Shown: piece by piece, positions 25,598 to 34,482 of the stretch | Layout: each line of letters starts with the position of its first letter | How positions within the stretch are numbered: position 1 is the stretch's first letter | Source of the DNA: Streptomyces sp. Ag109_O5-10 | GTDB taxonomy: Bacteria > Actinomycetota > Actinomycetes > Streptomycetales > Streptomycetaceae | NCBI RefSeq assembly: GCF_900105755.1 | Contig: NZ_FNTQ01000001.1 | Location: 5,270,001 to 5,334,000, forward strand | Length of the DNA: 64,000 bases | Reading direction: 5' to 3' | The notes under the pieces: model-generated | What the model saw: only the letters and a program-made list of their open reading frames with translations | Told to the model about the DNA's origin: nothing | Databases searched by the model: none | Position numbers and translations under genes: made by a program

Positions 25598-27166
25598 CTA
25601 CGGTGCCGGTACGCCTTCCCCCGCTCCCGCTCCGGCCCCGGCGGGCACCACGGCGGCGGCCGCGCCGTCCCCGTCCGTGTTCACGCTCTCGATGATCGCC
25701 AGGCGTTCCGGGGTGTCCTCCGGCTTGAGGTAGCCGATGAGGACGTAGAGGACCAGGGAGACGGCCAGCGGGACCGAGACCTGGTACTGGAGCGGGACGC
25801 CGCCGTCGACGTTCCAGTTGATCGGGTAGTTGACCAGCCAGAAGGCGAACAGGCCCGCCGCCCAGCTGGTGAGCGCGGCCGTCGGGCCGGAGCGGCGGAA
25901 GGGGCGGAGCAGACCCAGCATCATCGGGATGGCGATCGGGCCCATCAGGCCGGCCACCCACTTGATGACGACGGTGATGATGTCCTTGAAGGTGGGGGAG
26001 TTGATCTGGGTGGCCACCGTCATGGACAGGCCGAGGAAGACGACCGTGGTGACGCGGGCCGCGATCAGGCCCGAGCGCTCGTTCCACGCCCGCGCCCGCT
26101 CCGAGACGACCGGGGCCACGTCACGGGTGAAGACGGCCGCGATCGCGTTGGCGTCGGAGGAGCACATCGCCATCGTGTGGGAGAAGAAGCCGACGATGAC
26201 CAGGCCCAGCAGGCCGTGCGGGAGGAGCTGTTCGGTCATCAGGCCGTAGGAGTCGGAGCCGTCCGGCTTCTGGGCGTGCACCAGGAGCGGCGACATCCAC
26301 ATGGGGAAGAACAGGACCACCGGCCAGACCAGCCAGAGGGCGGCGGACAGGCGGGCGCCGCGCTCGGCCTCCTTCGGGCCGGCCGTCGCCATGTAGCGCT
26401 GGGCCTGGTTGAGCATGCCGCCGTTGTACTCGAAGAGCTTGATGAAGAGGAAGGCGAGCAGGAAGACCGTGCCGTAGGGGCCGACCAGCGGCTTGCCGTG
26501 GCCGTGCAGGGCCGGCTCGTTCCAGGCGTCGAAGAAGCCGATGCCCTTGTCGTTCAGCTTCAGGACGACGGCGACGAACATCGAGACGCCGGCCAGGAGC
26601 TGGATGACGAACTGGCCCAGCTCGGTGAGCGCGTCCGCCCACAGGCCGCCGATCGTGCAGTAGACGGCGGTGATCGCGCCGGTGATCAGGATGCCCTGGT
26701 TCAGGGTCACCCCGGTGAACACGGACAGCAGGGTCGCGATCGCCGCCCACTTCGCCGCCACGTCCACGATCTTCAGCAGCATGCCGGACCAGGCCAGCGC
26801 CTGCTGGGTGGAGAGGTTGTACCGGTTCTTCAGGTATTCGAGGGGGGATGCCACGTGCAGGCGGGAGCGCAGGCGGTTGATGCGCGGGGCGAAGAGTTTC
26901 GAGCCGATCGCGATGCCGAGCGCGATCGGGAAGGACCAGGTGACGAACGACGTCACGCCGTAGGTGTAGGCGATGCCGGCGTACCCGGTGAACATCACCG
27001 CGCTGTAGCCCGACATGTGGTGCGAGATGCCGGACAGCCACCAGGGCATCTTGCCGCCCGCGGTGAAGAAGTCGCTGACGTTGTCCACGCGTTTGTGCGA
27101 CCAGACGCCGATCGCGACCATCACACCGAAGTAGCCGATGAGCACAGCCCAGTCGAGCCCGTTCAT
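25598..27166 (-). CDS. Sodium:solute symporter (SSS family)
   Basis: A 522-residue transporter with about thirteen helices in the LeuT-like arrangement. Typical SSS features are visible: ADFFTAGG-like VSDFFTAGGKMPWWLSGIS, the GIGYTYG-type unwound helix AGIAYTYGVTS, and GGLWADALTELGQFVIQLLAG. It imports an unknown solute with sodium or protons. The charged C-terminus contains PEDTPERLAIIESVN. GAAGGGGGG precedes the ATG. It is convergent with the ADP-ribosylglycohydrolase-like gene and stands alone. Confidence 0.93.
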   Translation of the reverse strand: MNGLDWAVLIGYFGVMVAIGVWSHKRVDNVSDFFTAGGKMPWWLSGISHHMSGYSAVMFTGYAGIAYTYGVTSFVTWSFPIALGIAIGSKLFAPRINRLRSRLHVASPLEYLKNRYNLSTQQALAWSGMLLKIVDVAAKWAAIATLLSVFTGVTLNQGILITGAITAVYCTIGGLWADALTELGQFVIQLLAGVSMFVAVVLKLNDKGIGFFDAWNEPALHGHGKPLVGPYGTVFLLAFLFIKLFEYNGGMLNQAQRYMATAGPKEAERGARLSAALWLVWPVVLFFPMWMSPLLVHAQKPDGSDSYGLMTEQLLPHGLLGLVIVGFFSHTMAMCSSDANAIAAVFTRDVAPVVSERARAWNERSGLIAARVTTVVFLGLSMTVATQINSPTFKDIITVVIKWVAGLMGPIAIPMMLGLLRPFRRSGPTAALTSWAAGLFAFWLVNYPINWNVDGGVPLQYQVSVPLAVSLVLYVLIGYLKPEDTPERLAIIESVNTDGDGAAAAVVPAGAGAGAGEGVPAP

Positions 27167-27384
27167 GCGCCCCCCTTCCAGGGTCCGCCTACTGAACTCC
27201 GCTCAGCTGGCTGGCACTTCGCATAAGCGGAGTGGGGACGGGGAAGGCCGCGAAGTGCCCGCTCATCGTGGGTTCCGTTACGCGGGCACGACAAGCGGGC
27301 GTAAGGTCAAGGGACAGTAAAATCGTTCGCCTTCTTGACCTTGGTTCACGAGTATGAATGCTCCGATGGTGCGTGAAAGACCCC

Positions 27385-28173
27385 TCAGTGCATCAGCTCC
27401 CCCGCGTTGACCAGCAGCGACTGGCCGGTGATGGCCCGCGCCCGGTCCGACGCCAGGAACACCGCCGCGTCCGCCACGTCCCCGTCCGTCGCCAGCTCCG
27501 GCAGCGCCATCCGCCCGGTCAGCCGGCCCAGCACCTCGTCCTCCGGCACCCCCTCCGTGTGCGCGGTGAACTGGACGTACGCCTGCACCGGCGGCCCCCA
27601 CATCCAGCCCGGCAGCACGGTGTTGACCCGGATCCGGTGCGGCCCCAGCTCCCGGGCCAGCGAGTACATCGCGCTGGTCAGGGCGCCTTTGGAGGCGGCG
27701 TACGCGGCCTGCCTCACCTGCGAGGGCGCGGCGACGGCGGACTGGGTGCCGATGAAGACCACCGAGCCGCCCCCCGCGGCCTTCAGCGCCGGCAGGCAGG
27801 CCCGGGTCATCCGCAGCGTCCCGAGCAGGTTCACGTCGATCACCGAGGCCCAGGTCGCGAAGTCGGCGTCCTCGACCCCGCCGAAGTAGGAGTCCCAGGC
27901 GGCGACATGGACCACCGCGTCGATCCCGCCGAACCGCTCCCCGGCCAGCGCGGCCAGCGCCTCGCACCGGCCCTCGTCGGTGATGTCGGTGGGCAGGTAC
28001 GCGGTCCGGGTGCCCTCCGGATCGATCCCGGCCGCGCTCTTCGCGAGGTTCGCCTCGGTCCGCGCACCCAGCACCGCGTTCCCGCCGTCCCGTACGACGG
28101 CCGCGGCGATCTGGTGTCCGAGCCCGGCGCCGACTCCCGAGACGACGACGGTCTTGCCCGTGAGCAGCGACAT
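27385..28173 (-). CDS. Short-chain dehydrogenase/reductase
   Basis: A 262-residue classical SDR. The cofactor motif reads VVSGVGAGLGHQI, followed by YLPTDITDEGRCEAL, the structural Asn in VIDVNLLGTLRMT and the catalytic YAASK with a preceding Ser in GTQSAVAAPSQ. It is an NAD(P)-dependent oxidoreductase in the cytoplasm; the family position suggests ketone/alcohol interconversion. The ATG at 28173 has GGGAGG eight bases upstream. A 17-bp palindrome lies 27 bp upstream of the start, which predicts control by a TetR-type repressor encoded elsewhere. Confidence 0.9.
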   Translation of the reverse strand: MSLLTGKTVVVSGVGAGLGHQIAAAVVRDGGNAVLGARTEANLAKSAAGIDPEGTRTAYLPTDITDEGRCEALAALAGERFGGIDAVVHVAAWDSYFGGVEDADFATWASVIDVNLLGTLRMTRACLPALKAAGGGSVVFIGTQSAVAAPSQVRQAAYAASKGALTSAMYSLARELGPHRIRVNTVLPGWMWGPPVQAYVQFTAHTEGVPEDEVLGRLTGRMALPELATDGDVADAAVFLASDRARAITGQSLLVNAGELMH

Positions 28174-28200
28174 CGATGACCTCCCGTTCACGCACCTGTG

Positions 28201-28217
28201 TCTGACGGACCGTCAGA
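28201..28217. promoter_or_regulatory. Perfect inverted repeat upstream of the SDR gene
   Basis: TCTGACG-GAC-CGTCAGA, 7-bp arms with a 3-bp spacer, is a typical TetR-family operator shape in Streptomyces. It lies where the SDR promoter should be. Confidence 0.75.
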
Positions 28218-28270
28218 GTAAGGGTGGGGGCGGGAGGGCGGAAGGGCCGGGGCGGCGGGGCCGTAACGGG

Positions 28271-28301
28271 CGACGGCTCCGCCCTGGGGGCGGAGCCGTC
28301 G
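28271..28301 (-). terminator. Strong hairpin terminator
   Basis: Arms 28271-28283 (CGACGGCTCCGCC) and 28289-28301 pair perfectly over 13 bp around a 5-nt loop. It lies just past the stop codon (28328) of a minus-strand membrane-protein remnant and presumably ended that gene's transcript. There is no U-run, as is usual in this genus. Confidence 0.85.
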
Positions 28302-28327
28302 GATGTTGGGGTGGCCTCGGGAGAGGA

Positions 28328-28425
28328 TCAGGACTTGCGGGCCCGGCGGGTGGCGAAGAGCGTGCCGCCGCCGAGCGCGATCACCAGGGCGGCGCCGCCG
28401 GCGATCAGGGGCGTCGAGAACTGGG
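28328..28425 (-). pseudogene. 3' remnant of a cell-surface membrane-anchored protein
   Basis: The minus strand reads QFSTPLIAGGAALVIALGGG then TLFATRRARKS and a stop. This is a C-terminal hydrophobic helix plus positively charged tail of the kind that anchors exported actinobacterial proteins. The 5' part is gone; the reading breaks at about 28430, next to the unrelated gene ending at 28488. The strong terminator downstream is still in place, which supports a real but truncated gene. Confidence 0.65.
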
Positions 28426-28487
28426 GCCTCAATTCTTTGCCAGTTGAACAAAATCCTCGCGACGTCGACCGGTCCGGCCCCGAGAGG

Positions 28488-29345
28488 TCATCGCAACTCG
28501 TCCACGTAGCGGTCCGTCCCGGGCACCGTGGGGACGAACGGTGCGACGAACTGCACTTCGCCCAGCCCCGACGCCGTCACCGCCGTGTCCAGGTGCGCGA
28601 AGTGCTCGCGCCAGCCGTCCCGGGGGTCGCCGTCGAGGAACCACAGCAGGGTCAGCCGGGTTCCGACCCCCTCGACCTGCTTGACGTAGGTCATGCGGTC
28701 CAGGGGCAGGGGCGTCGGCGTGAAGAGGGTCACCATGGCCGCCGGGGAGCCCGCCAGCCGTCTCGGGAGGTGGTCGTCGCGCAGCCAGGCGAGCAGCGCC
28801 GCGCGCCTGTCGGGGGAGTCGGCGTCGACGACCTGGACGACGAGACCGGCGTAGGGGTGGTCGAGGGCGTGGATGTCGCGAGGGCCCTGGTCGCCGTCGC
28901 GGTAGACCGTCGCCGCGTGGTCCTGGAAGGCCGTGAAGACATGCGTACGGTCCTGGAAGACGCGGTGGTCGCGGTTGAGGCGTTTGTTGATGCCGACGGT
29001 CCATCGCATGTGGTCGGCGTAGCGACCGGCGGTCATCCAGTAGACGGATATGTAGCAGCCGGCCGTCACCGGCTGCGCCACGGCGGACTTCTCGGGGTAG
29101 CGCAGCAGTTGCAGGTCACGCGTGGCGACCCAGCGGCGCCCCGCGTACATCCACGGCATGGCCATCGCGCCGGCGATGAAGTGGTCGTCCTCGTACCAGC
29201 GGTTGTACGCGCGCTCCCGGCCGGGGTGCGGCTCGACCATGGTGATGAGCGCGTGCCCGAGGTCGGCTCCGTAGGGGCCGACGGCGGCCAGTTCGGCGTA
29301 CAGGTGACTGCGGGTCTCGTCTGTGTGCGTCGCGTCGTCTGCCAT
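28488..29345 (-). CDS. Hypothetical protein, possible dimeric alpha-beta barrel (EthD-like)
   Basis: A 285-residue soluble protein. Two halves each show a pattern compatible with a ferredoxin-like EthD/ABM fold: ITMVEPHPGRERAYNRWYED with the following beta strands, and VVQVVDADSPDRRAALLAWL with its helix. The Glu-x-x-x-x-Tyr-x-x-Trp-Tyr-x-Asp-Asp-His segment is like the start of EthD-type domains. Members include small-molecule degradation enzymes and cofactor-independent oxygenases. No catalytic assignment is possible. No in-frame upstream start is better than the ATG at 29345. Confidence 0.7.
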   Translation of the reverse strand: MADDATHTDETRSHLYAELAAVGPYGADLGHALITMVEPHPGRERAYNRWYEDDHFIAGAMAMPWMYAGRRWVATRDLQLLRYPEKSAVAQPVTAGCYISVYWMTAGRYADHMRWTVGINKRLNRDHRVFQDRTHVFTAFQDHAATVYRDGDQGPRDIHALDHPYAGLVVQVVDADSPDRRAALLAWLRDDHLPRRLAGSPAAMVTLFTPTPLPLDRMTYVKQVEGVGTRLTLLWFLDGDPRDGWREHFAHLDTAVTASGLGEVQFVAPFVPTVPGTDRYVDELR

Positions 29346-29455
29346 GGGTCCGGTTTAGCTGACGATGTGTCAGATACGGAAGGGGGCTGCCCGCCCAACT
29401 CCGCCCGGAGTACTTCGTCCGCCGATCAGGCCGGCCCGTCAGATGCGCGGACCGG

Positions 29456-31300
29456 TCACTTCAGCTCGTCGGGGCAGGGCGTGCCCCGTGGCAGCTGGTA
29501 CGGCGACGCCAGCCGGTACGTCCCGGCCCGCGGGGCCAGCAGCATCGTCCACTTGTCCCCCTTGGCGTCCTCGGGCGTCTCCATCAGGCAGCCGTTGACG
29601 TTGGTGTACGTCTTCGGCTCGCCGTCGGCCCGGTGCTTGGAGGCCTCGGTCTCCTGCGGCGCCTTGAGGCTCTTGCCGTCCGCGTCGACGATGCTCAGCC
29701 ACGGCGAGTAGGGGATCCGGATCAGGATCCGCCCGGCCTTGCGCACCTCGATGGTCAGCTCGCCCTGCTCCGCGCTGTCCACCGCCGCGTTCGGCTCGGC
29801 CAGCGGCACCGGGTCGGTCACCCGGAACAGCTGCCAGTTGGCATCGCCCCAGACCTGCTTCAGGTACGGCATCCCGCGCCGCACCAGCGCCAGCTCCCGC
29901 TCGCCGCCGTCGCCGTCCGGCTCGTCCTTCGGCACCACGACGAAGTGCACGGCCCAGCGCTGCAGCCACTCGTGGTAGTTCGCGGAGTTGAGGGTGTCGT
30001 CGTAGAAGAGCGGGTTGCGCTCCATGTCGGCCTGGCGGTTCCAGCCGCGGGCCAGGTTGACGTACGGCGCGAGCGCCGAGGCCTCGCGGTGCGAGCGGGC
30101 CGGGATCACCTCGACGCGGCCCTTCTCGGCGCCGACCTGCTGGAGCTGGTGGACGAGCGGGGCGAGCTCGCGGGCCCAGGACGCCGCCGGGGTCGTGTGG
30201 AGGATGTCGTCGACCGACTTGAACCCGACCCAGCCGCAGAAGCCGAGGAAGGCGAGGACGACCGTGTAGTACTTGCGCGAGCGCGGGACCGTGTACGGCA
30301 GGGCCGCGATCAGCGTCGCGCCCGCGAACAGCATCGGCAGCCGCGAGATGTTGGAGCCGATCTGCGAGCTGACCAGCCACACCAGCACCACGCCGAGGCT
30401 GTACACGGCCGCCGTCAGCCGGACCGTCCTCCACTCCTTCGGCACCAGGAAGAGGCAGAGCAGGCCGTACGCCAGCGGCATGATCACCGAGCCGAAGCCC
30501 ATCGGCTGCGTGCCCGAGAACGGGAACAGCCAGGCGGAGACCGCCACCACGGCCGCGGGCGCCAGGCCCAGCGCCCAGGCGCCGGGCCGCCGCTTCTGCA
30601 GGAACAGCGCGACCGCGACCAGACCGACGAAGAGCCCGGCCACGGGCGAGGCCATGGTGGCGAGCGCGGCGAGCGGCGCGGCGACGAGCGCCTTCGCCCA
30701 CCGTTTGTACCGCCAGCGGTACGGCCAGCAGAACACCGCCCCGACCGAGGCCAGCGCGAACATCGTGCCGAGCCCGAAGGTGACCCGCCCGGAGAGCGCG
30801 TTGCAGATCAGCGCGGACACCCCGGCGAGCGCGGCCCACAGGGGGTTCTTCACCGCGCGGCTGCGGATAAGCAGCAGGGTCAGCAGCCCGGCCGAGACCG
30901 TGCCGGCGAGCATCATCGTCGTGCGGACGCCGATCAGCGACATCAGGTACGGCGAGACCACGCTGTACGACACCGGGTGCATACCGCCGTACCAGGCGAG
31001 GTTGTACGCCGAGTCGGGGTGGCGGCCGACGAACTCGGCCCAGGCGTCCTGGGCCGCGAGGTCCCCGCCGCTGTTCGCGAACGTGAAGAGCCAGATGACG
31101 TGCAGGACGCCGGCGAGGGCGGTGACCGACAGCACCGGGTGGCTCAGCAGCCGTCTGCGCAGCGGCTCGGCGGCCCGCAGCAGCCGACGGGCGGGCTTAC
31201 GCTCCGTGTCGTCCGCGGCTGCCGACGGCACGGCTATTCGCGGGCCGGCTACCGGGCCCGGATCGGCATCGTCGGCACGTGTCGGCTCCGCTGTGGCCAC
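29456..31300 (-). CDS. Polytopic membrane protein with extracytoplasmic C-terminal domain (YfhO/GT-C-like)
   Basis: A 614-residue protein with about eleven hydrophobic helices (residues roughly 55-380) followed by a 230-residue extracytoplasmic domain. The first loop after helix one contains QDAWAEFVGRHPDSAYNLAW and YGGMHPVSYS, the position where GT-C glycosyltransferases carry their catalytic Asp/Glu. The C-terminal domain (NYHEWLQRWAVHFVVVPKDE and later TYRLASPYQLP) resembles YfhO-type proteins. A lipid-linked sugar transfer role in the cell envelope is plausible, and envelope genes follow. The GTG at 31300 is preferred; the upstream in-frame codons are non-conserved. Some databases call relatives MFS transporters, which the sequence does not support. 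Confidence 0.75.
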   Translation of the reverse strand: MATAEPTRADDADPGPVAGPRIAVPSAAADDTERKPARRLLRAAEPLRRRLLSHPVLSVTALAGVLHVIWLFTFANSGGDLAAQDAWAEFVGRHPDSAYNLAWYGGMHPVSYSVVSPYLMSLIGVRTTMMLAGTVSAGLLTLLLIRSRAVKNPLWAALAGVSALICNALSGRVTFGLGTMFALASVGAVFCWPYRWRYKRWAKALVAAPLAALATMASPVAGLFVGLVAVALFLQKRRPGAWALGLAPAAVVAVSAWLFPFSGTQPMGFGSVIMPLAYGLLCLFLVPKEWRTVRLTAAVYSLGVVLVWLVSSQIGSNISRLPMLFAGATLIAALPYTVPRSRKYYTVVLAFLGFCGWVGFKSVDDILHTTPAASWARELAPLVHQLQQVGAEKGRVEVIPARSHREASALAPYVNLARGWNRQADMERNPLFYDDTLNSANYHEWLQRWAVHFVVVPKDEPDGDGGERELALVRRGMPYLKQVWGDANWQLFRVTDPVPLAEPNAAVDSAEQGELTIEVRKAGRILIRIPYSPWLSIVDADGKSLKAPQETEASKHRADGEPKTYTNVNGCLMETPEDAKGDKWTMLLAPRAGTYRLASPYQLPRGTPCPDELK

Positions 31301-31497
31301 CTGAAGGCACTCCCCGTGTCCCGTCTTCTCTTCCCGGCCGTGTTCCACGGTGTTGGCGGCCGCTTTCCGTCCAGTTCGCGGCCGTGTCCCGGCGACCGGC
31401 GACCTGCCCCGATTCGTGACGCTAGCACGCACCCCGCCGCGGGGCCCTGGGGTGGGCCGCCATCAGCGGGGTGCGGTGACGGAATGCCGGTTATGGG

Positions 31498-34338
31498 TCA
31501 GCCGAGGTGGGTCAGCCTGCTCGTGAACCCGGGCTCGGCCAGGTCCTTCGCCAGGGCGACCGGCACCTGGACGGCGGAGCCCGAGCCGTCACCCACGGTG
31601 AGGGTGCCGACCTTGGTGCCGGCCTTCGCGGTGTGCGGCACCTCGTCGGCGGCGAACGACAGCTTCACCCGCAGCCCCGACCAGCCGACGGCGGTGACGT
31701 CCTGCGTCGCCACGACCGGGGTACGGCCGCCCAGGCCGTCGTCCACGGAGCCGACGACGTCGCCCTTCTTGTAGATCGTCGCCGACCTCAGCGCGCCCTG
31801 GGCCGCCCGGATCAGCTTGTCGCCGGCGTTGAGGGCGGCGGTCAGGATGCTGTTGTCCGGGGCCGCGCTGGCCGGCTGCCGGAGCACCGCGCCGATGATG
31901 GTGCGGGTCTCGCCGTTCACGTCCTTCTTCGCGGCGAAGACCAGGTTGCCGAGGGCGGAGGTGGTGGTGCCGGTCTTGATGCCGACGACGTTGTTCCGGC
32001 CGACCAGCTGGTTCCAGTTGCCGTGGTTGACGCCCTTGTAGTCGTCGTACGACATCATCGCGGCGACCTCGCGGAAGGACGGCTCGCTCGCCATCGCGGC
32101 CTTCGCCAGCTTCACCTGGTCCACGGCCGTGGAGACCGTGGAGTTCGTGAGGCCCGACGGGTCCGTGTACGTCGTGTTGGTCATCCCGAGCTGCTTCGCG
32201 GTGGCGTTCATCTTCGCCACGAACGACTTCTCGGAGCCGGCGTCCCAGCGGGCCAGCAGGCGGGCCACGTTGTTCGCCGAGGCGATCAGGATGGACTCCA
32301 GGGCCTCGCGCTGGGTGATCGAGTCGCCGGCCGTCACGTCGACGGTCGACTCCTGCCCGGCGTTCGCCTGGTCCTGGGCCGCCTGGTCGATCTTTATCTT
32401 GGGGCCCGCGGCACCGCTCTTGAGGGGGTGGTCGCGCAGCACGATGTACGCGGTCATCACCTTGGCGACGCTCGCGATCGGCACCGGCTTCTGGTCGCCG
32501 GAGGAGCCGAACGTGCCGATGCCCTGGACGTCGAGGGCGCCCTGCCCGTCGGCCGGCCAGGGGATGTCCGCCTTGCTGCCGTCGAAGGTGTACGTGTCCT
32601 TCGCGGTGAGGTCGAGGGTGGGCTGCGGCAGCGGGCGCAGAGTCTGTACGACCGCAAAGACGATCAGCAGGACGATGACGAGCGGCGTCCAGATCTTGAC
32701 CCGGCGGAAGAGCGTGCGGACCGGGGTCTCCGGCGGCGGCGGGGTGTTGGTGAGCTCGGCGAGCAGGTCCAGCGGGGGCTTCGGGGGAAGCGGCTGCTGG
32801 GTGGTGCGCTCGGGGCCGACCTGGGGGAGGACGGTGGTGCGGGTGGTCGAGGCCGGCTCGGGCTTGGCCTCCGGTTTGCCCTCCGGCTTCGGGCCCCGCT
32901 TGATGTCCGACTTGAGGGCGACGAACTTGCTGGTGCGCTCGGCCTCGGCCTCGGGGGACTTGGGCTTGGGCTTCGTGCCGCCGCCCAGCTTGAGGGTGGT
33001 GGTGGGCTGGTCGACCTGCGGGGGGCGGGGGGCCTTGAGCGTGGTGGTGGGCTGGTCGACGGCGGGCTCGGCTTCGCCGTCGCCGCCGTCGGCTTTCCCA
33101 CCCGCACCACCCGTGCGGCCATCGTCGCCGGGTGCGGGTGGCCCCTGCGGTCCGTCCTCGCCGTCGGCGTCCGCGAGTTCGGCACTCGCCCCGGACCCAT
33201 CGGCGGGCGCGGCGTCCTCGGGCTCCGCGGCCCCCTCCGAATTGCCGGCGGGCGCGGCGTCCTCGGGCTCGTCCGCCGCCTTCGGCTTGTCCTCCGGTGC
33301 GGTGTCCTCGGGGTCCGCGGCGGTCGCGGGCTTGGCGTCCTCGGGCTCGTCCGCCGCCTTCGGCTTGTCCTCCGGTGCGGTGTCCTCGGAGCCCGCGGCG
33401 GTCGCCGGCTTGGCGTCCTCGGGTTCGGCGGTTGCCTTGGGCTTGTCCTCGGGGGTGGTGTCCTCGGGGTCGCCGGCAGCCGCCGACTTGCCCTGGGGCT
33501 TGGCGTCCGGTGCGGGGTCCGCGGTGGTCGCCGGCTTGGCGTCCTCGGGGTCGCCGGCAGCCGCCGACTTGCCTTGGGGCTTGGCGTCCTCGGGGTCCGC
33601 GGGGGTCGTCGACTTGCCCTCGGGCTTGGGGCCTTGGGGCTCATCGGAGGTTGCCGGCTCGTCCCGGGGGGCGGCGTCCTTGGGCTCGGCGGCCCCCTCC
33701 GGCTTGTCGGCGGCCTTGGTGTCCTCGGGCTCGGTGGCGGGCTCCGGGGCCTCGGCCGTCGCCGACTCGCCCTCGGGCTTGGTGTCCTCGGGCGTCGACT
33801 CGTGCTGGGGCGTGGTGTCTTGGGGTTCGGTGGTGGGCTCCGGGGCGGCCGGAGTGTCCTCGGCCGTCGCCTCGGGCGCCGTAGTGGTCCTGGCGGCGTT
33901 CTCCGGGGGCTCCTGGGCCCTCCGCGCCCGCTCGGTGCCCGCGGCGGCCTCAGGGCCGTCTCCGGCCTCCGTGGCCGCCTCAGGGGCCGTCGCGTCCTCC
34001 GCCGGCTCGCCCGTGCGGACCCATGCCGCCACCGCGTCGCGGAGCTTCGCGTCGTCCTTGTCGGTCTCGCCCGGTTCGCCGGTCTCGCCGGTCTCGCCGT
34101 TCTCCTCGGCCGTCTTCAGGTCCCGTACCGAGAAGACCCGGGTGGCGGTGTCCACGCCGCCGGCGGTCTCCTTTCCGGCGGCCACCGCCAGTCGTGGGTC
34201 GCGTGCTTCGGGAACCGACTCCGCGCTCCCCGGCGTCGGTTCCGCCGACGACTCGCGCTGCTTCGACCTGTCGGGGGACTCGCCCGCCACCGATGCCTCC
34301 TCCACGCTCCGCACGCTGCCGTGCGCTGTCCGAACCAT
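31498..34338 (-). CDS. D-alanyl-D-alanine carboxypeptidase with long repetitive cytoplasmic N-terminus
   Basis: A 946-residue low-molecular-weight PBP (peptidase S11). Residues 1-540 are a Pro/Glu/Ala/Asp/Lys-rich low-complexity tract with near-identical repeats such as EDTAPEDKPKAADEPEDAKP. A single transmembrane helix (IWTPLVIVLLIVFAVVQTL, about 547-565) follows. The catalytic domain lies outside the cell, with SVAK near residue 620 (Ser nucleophile), SANN near 688 and KTGTT near 786. It would trim the terminal D-Ala of peptidoglycan stem peptides. A typical S11 enzyme is 380-450 residues, so the 540-residue cytoplasmic tail is exceptional. It is divergent from the GPP34 gene. Confidence 0.93.
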   Translation of the reverse strand: MVRTAHGSVRSVEEASVAGESPDRSKQRESSAEPTPGSAESVPEARDPRLAVAAGKETAGGVDTATRVFSVRDLKTAEENGETGETGEPGETDKDDAKLRDAVAAWVRTGEPAEDATAPEAATEAGDGPEAAAGTERARRAQEPPENAARTTTAPEATAEDTPAAPEPTTEPQDTTPQHESTPEDTKPEGESATAEAPEPATEPEDTKAADKPEGAAEPKDAAPRDEPATSDEPQGPKPEGKSTTPADPEDAKPQGKSAAAGDPEDAKPATTADPAPDAKPQGKSAAAGDPEDTTPEDKPKATAEPEDAKPATAAGSEDTAPEDKPKAADEPEDAKPATAADPEDTAPEDKPKAADEPEDAAPAGNSEGAAEPEDAAPADGSGASAELADADGEDGPQGPPAPGDDGRTGGAGGKADGGDGEAEPAVDQPTTTLKAPRPPQVDQPTTTLKLGGGTKPKPKSPEAEAERTSKFVALKSDIKRGPKPEGKPEAKPEPASTTRTTVLPQVGPERTTQQPLPPKPPLDLLAELTNTPPPPETPVRTLFRRVKIWTPLVIVLLIVFAVVQTLRPLPQPTLDLTAKDTYTFDGSKADIPWPADGQGALDVQGIGTFGSSGDQKPVPIASVAKVMTAYIVLRDHPLKSGAAGPKIKIDQAAQDQANAGQESTVDVTAGDSITQREALESILIASANNVARLLARWDAGSEKSFVAKMNATAKQLGMTNTTYTDPSGLTNSTVSTAVDQVKLAKAAMASEPSFREVAAMMSYDDYKGVNHGNWNQLVGRNNVVGIKTGTTTSALGNLVFAAKKDVNGETRTIIGAVLRQPASAAPDNSILTAALNAGDKLIRAAQGALRSATIYKKGDVVGSVDDGLGGRTPVVATQDVTAVGWSGLRVKLSFAADEVPHTAKAGTKVGTLTVGDGSGSAVQVPVALAKDLAEPGFTSRLTHLG

Positions 34339-34482
34339 GTACCAGTGTCCTGTGTGCGGGCTTAGCCCCTGCGGTAGACGAGAACGACATACCTGCCGGT
34401 TCCCTTACGAACCGGTCACGCACCCTCGACAGACCAATGTGAGAGGGGTCACCCTGTCATTCATCCACGCGGGGAGGCATGG

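Noticed and set aside
27196-27233. Inverted repeat ACTCCGCT...AGCGGAGT upstream of the SSS symporter
   Set aside because: Arms are only 8 bp with a 22-bp spacer in GC-rich sequence; could be chance, so not listed as an operator.
31507-34365. Long plus-strand open frames opposite the carboxypeptidase
   Set aside because: Shadows of the repetitive N-terminus; Gly/Leu/Arg and Ser/Ala repeats mirror the repeats of the real gene.
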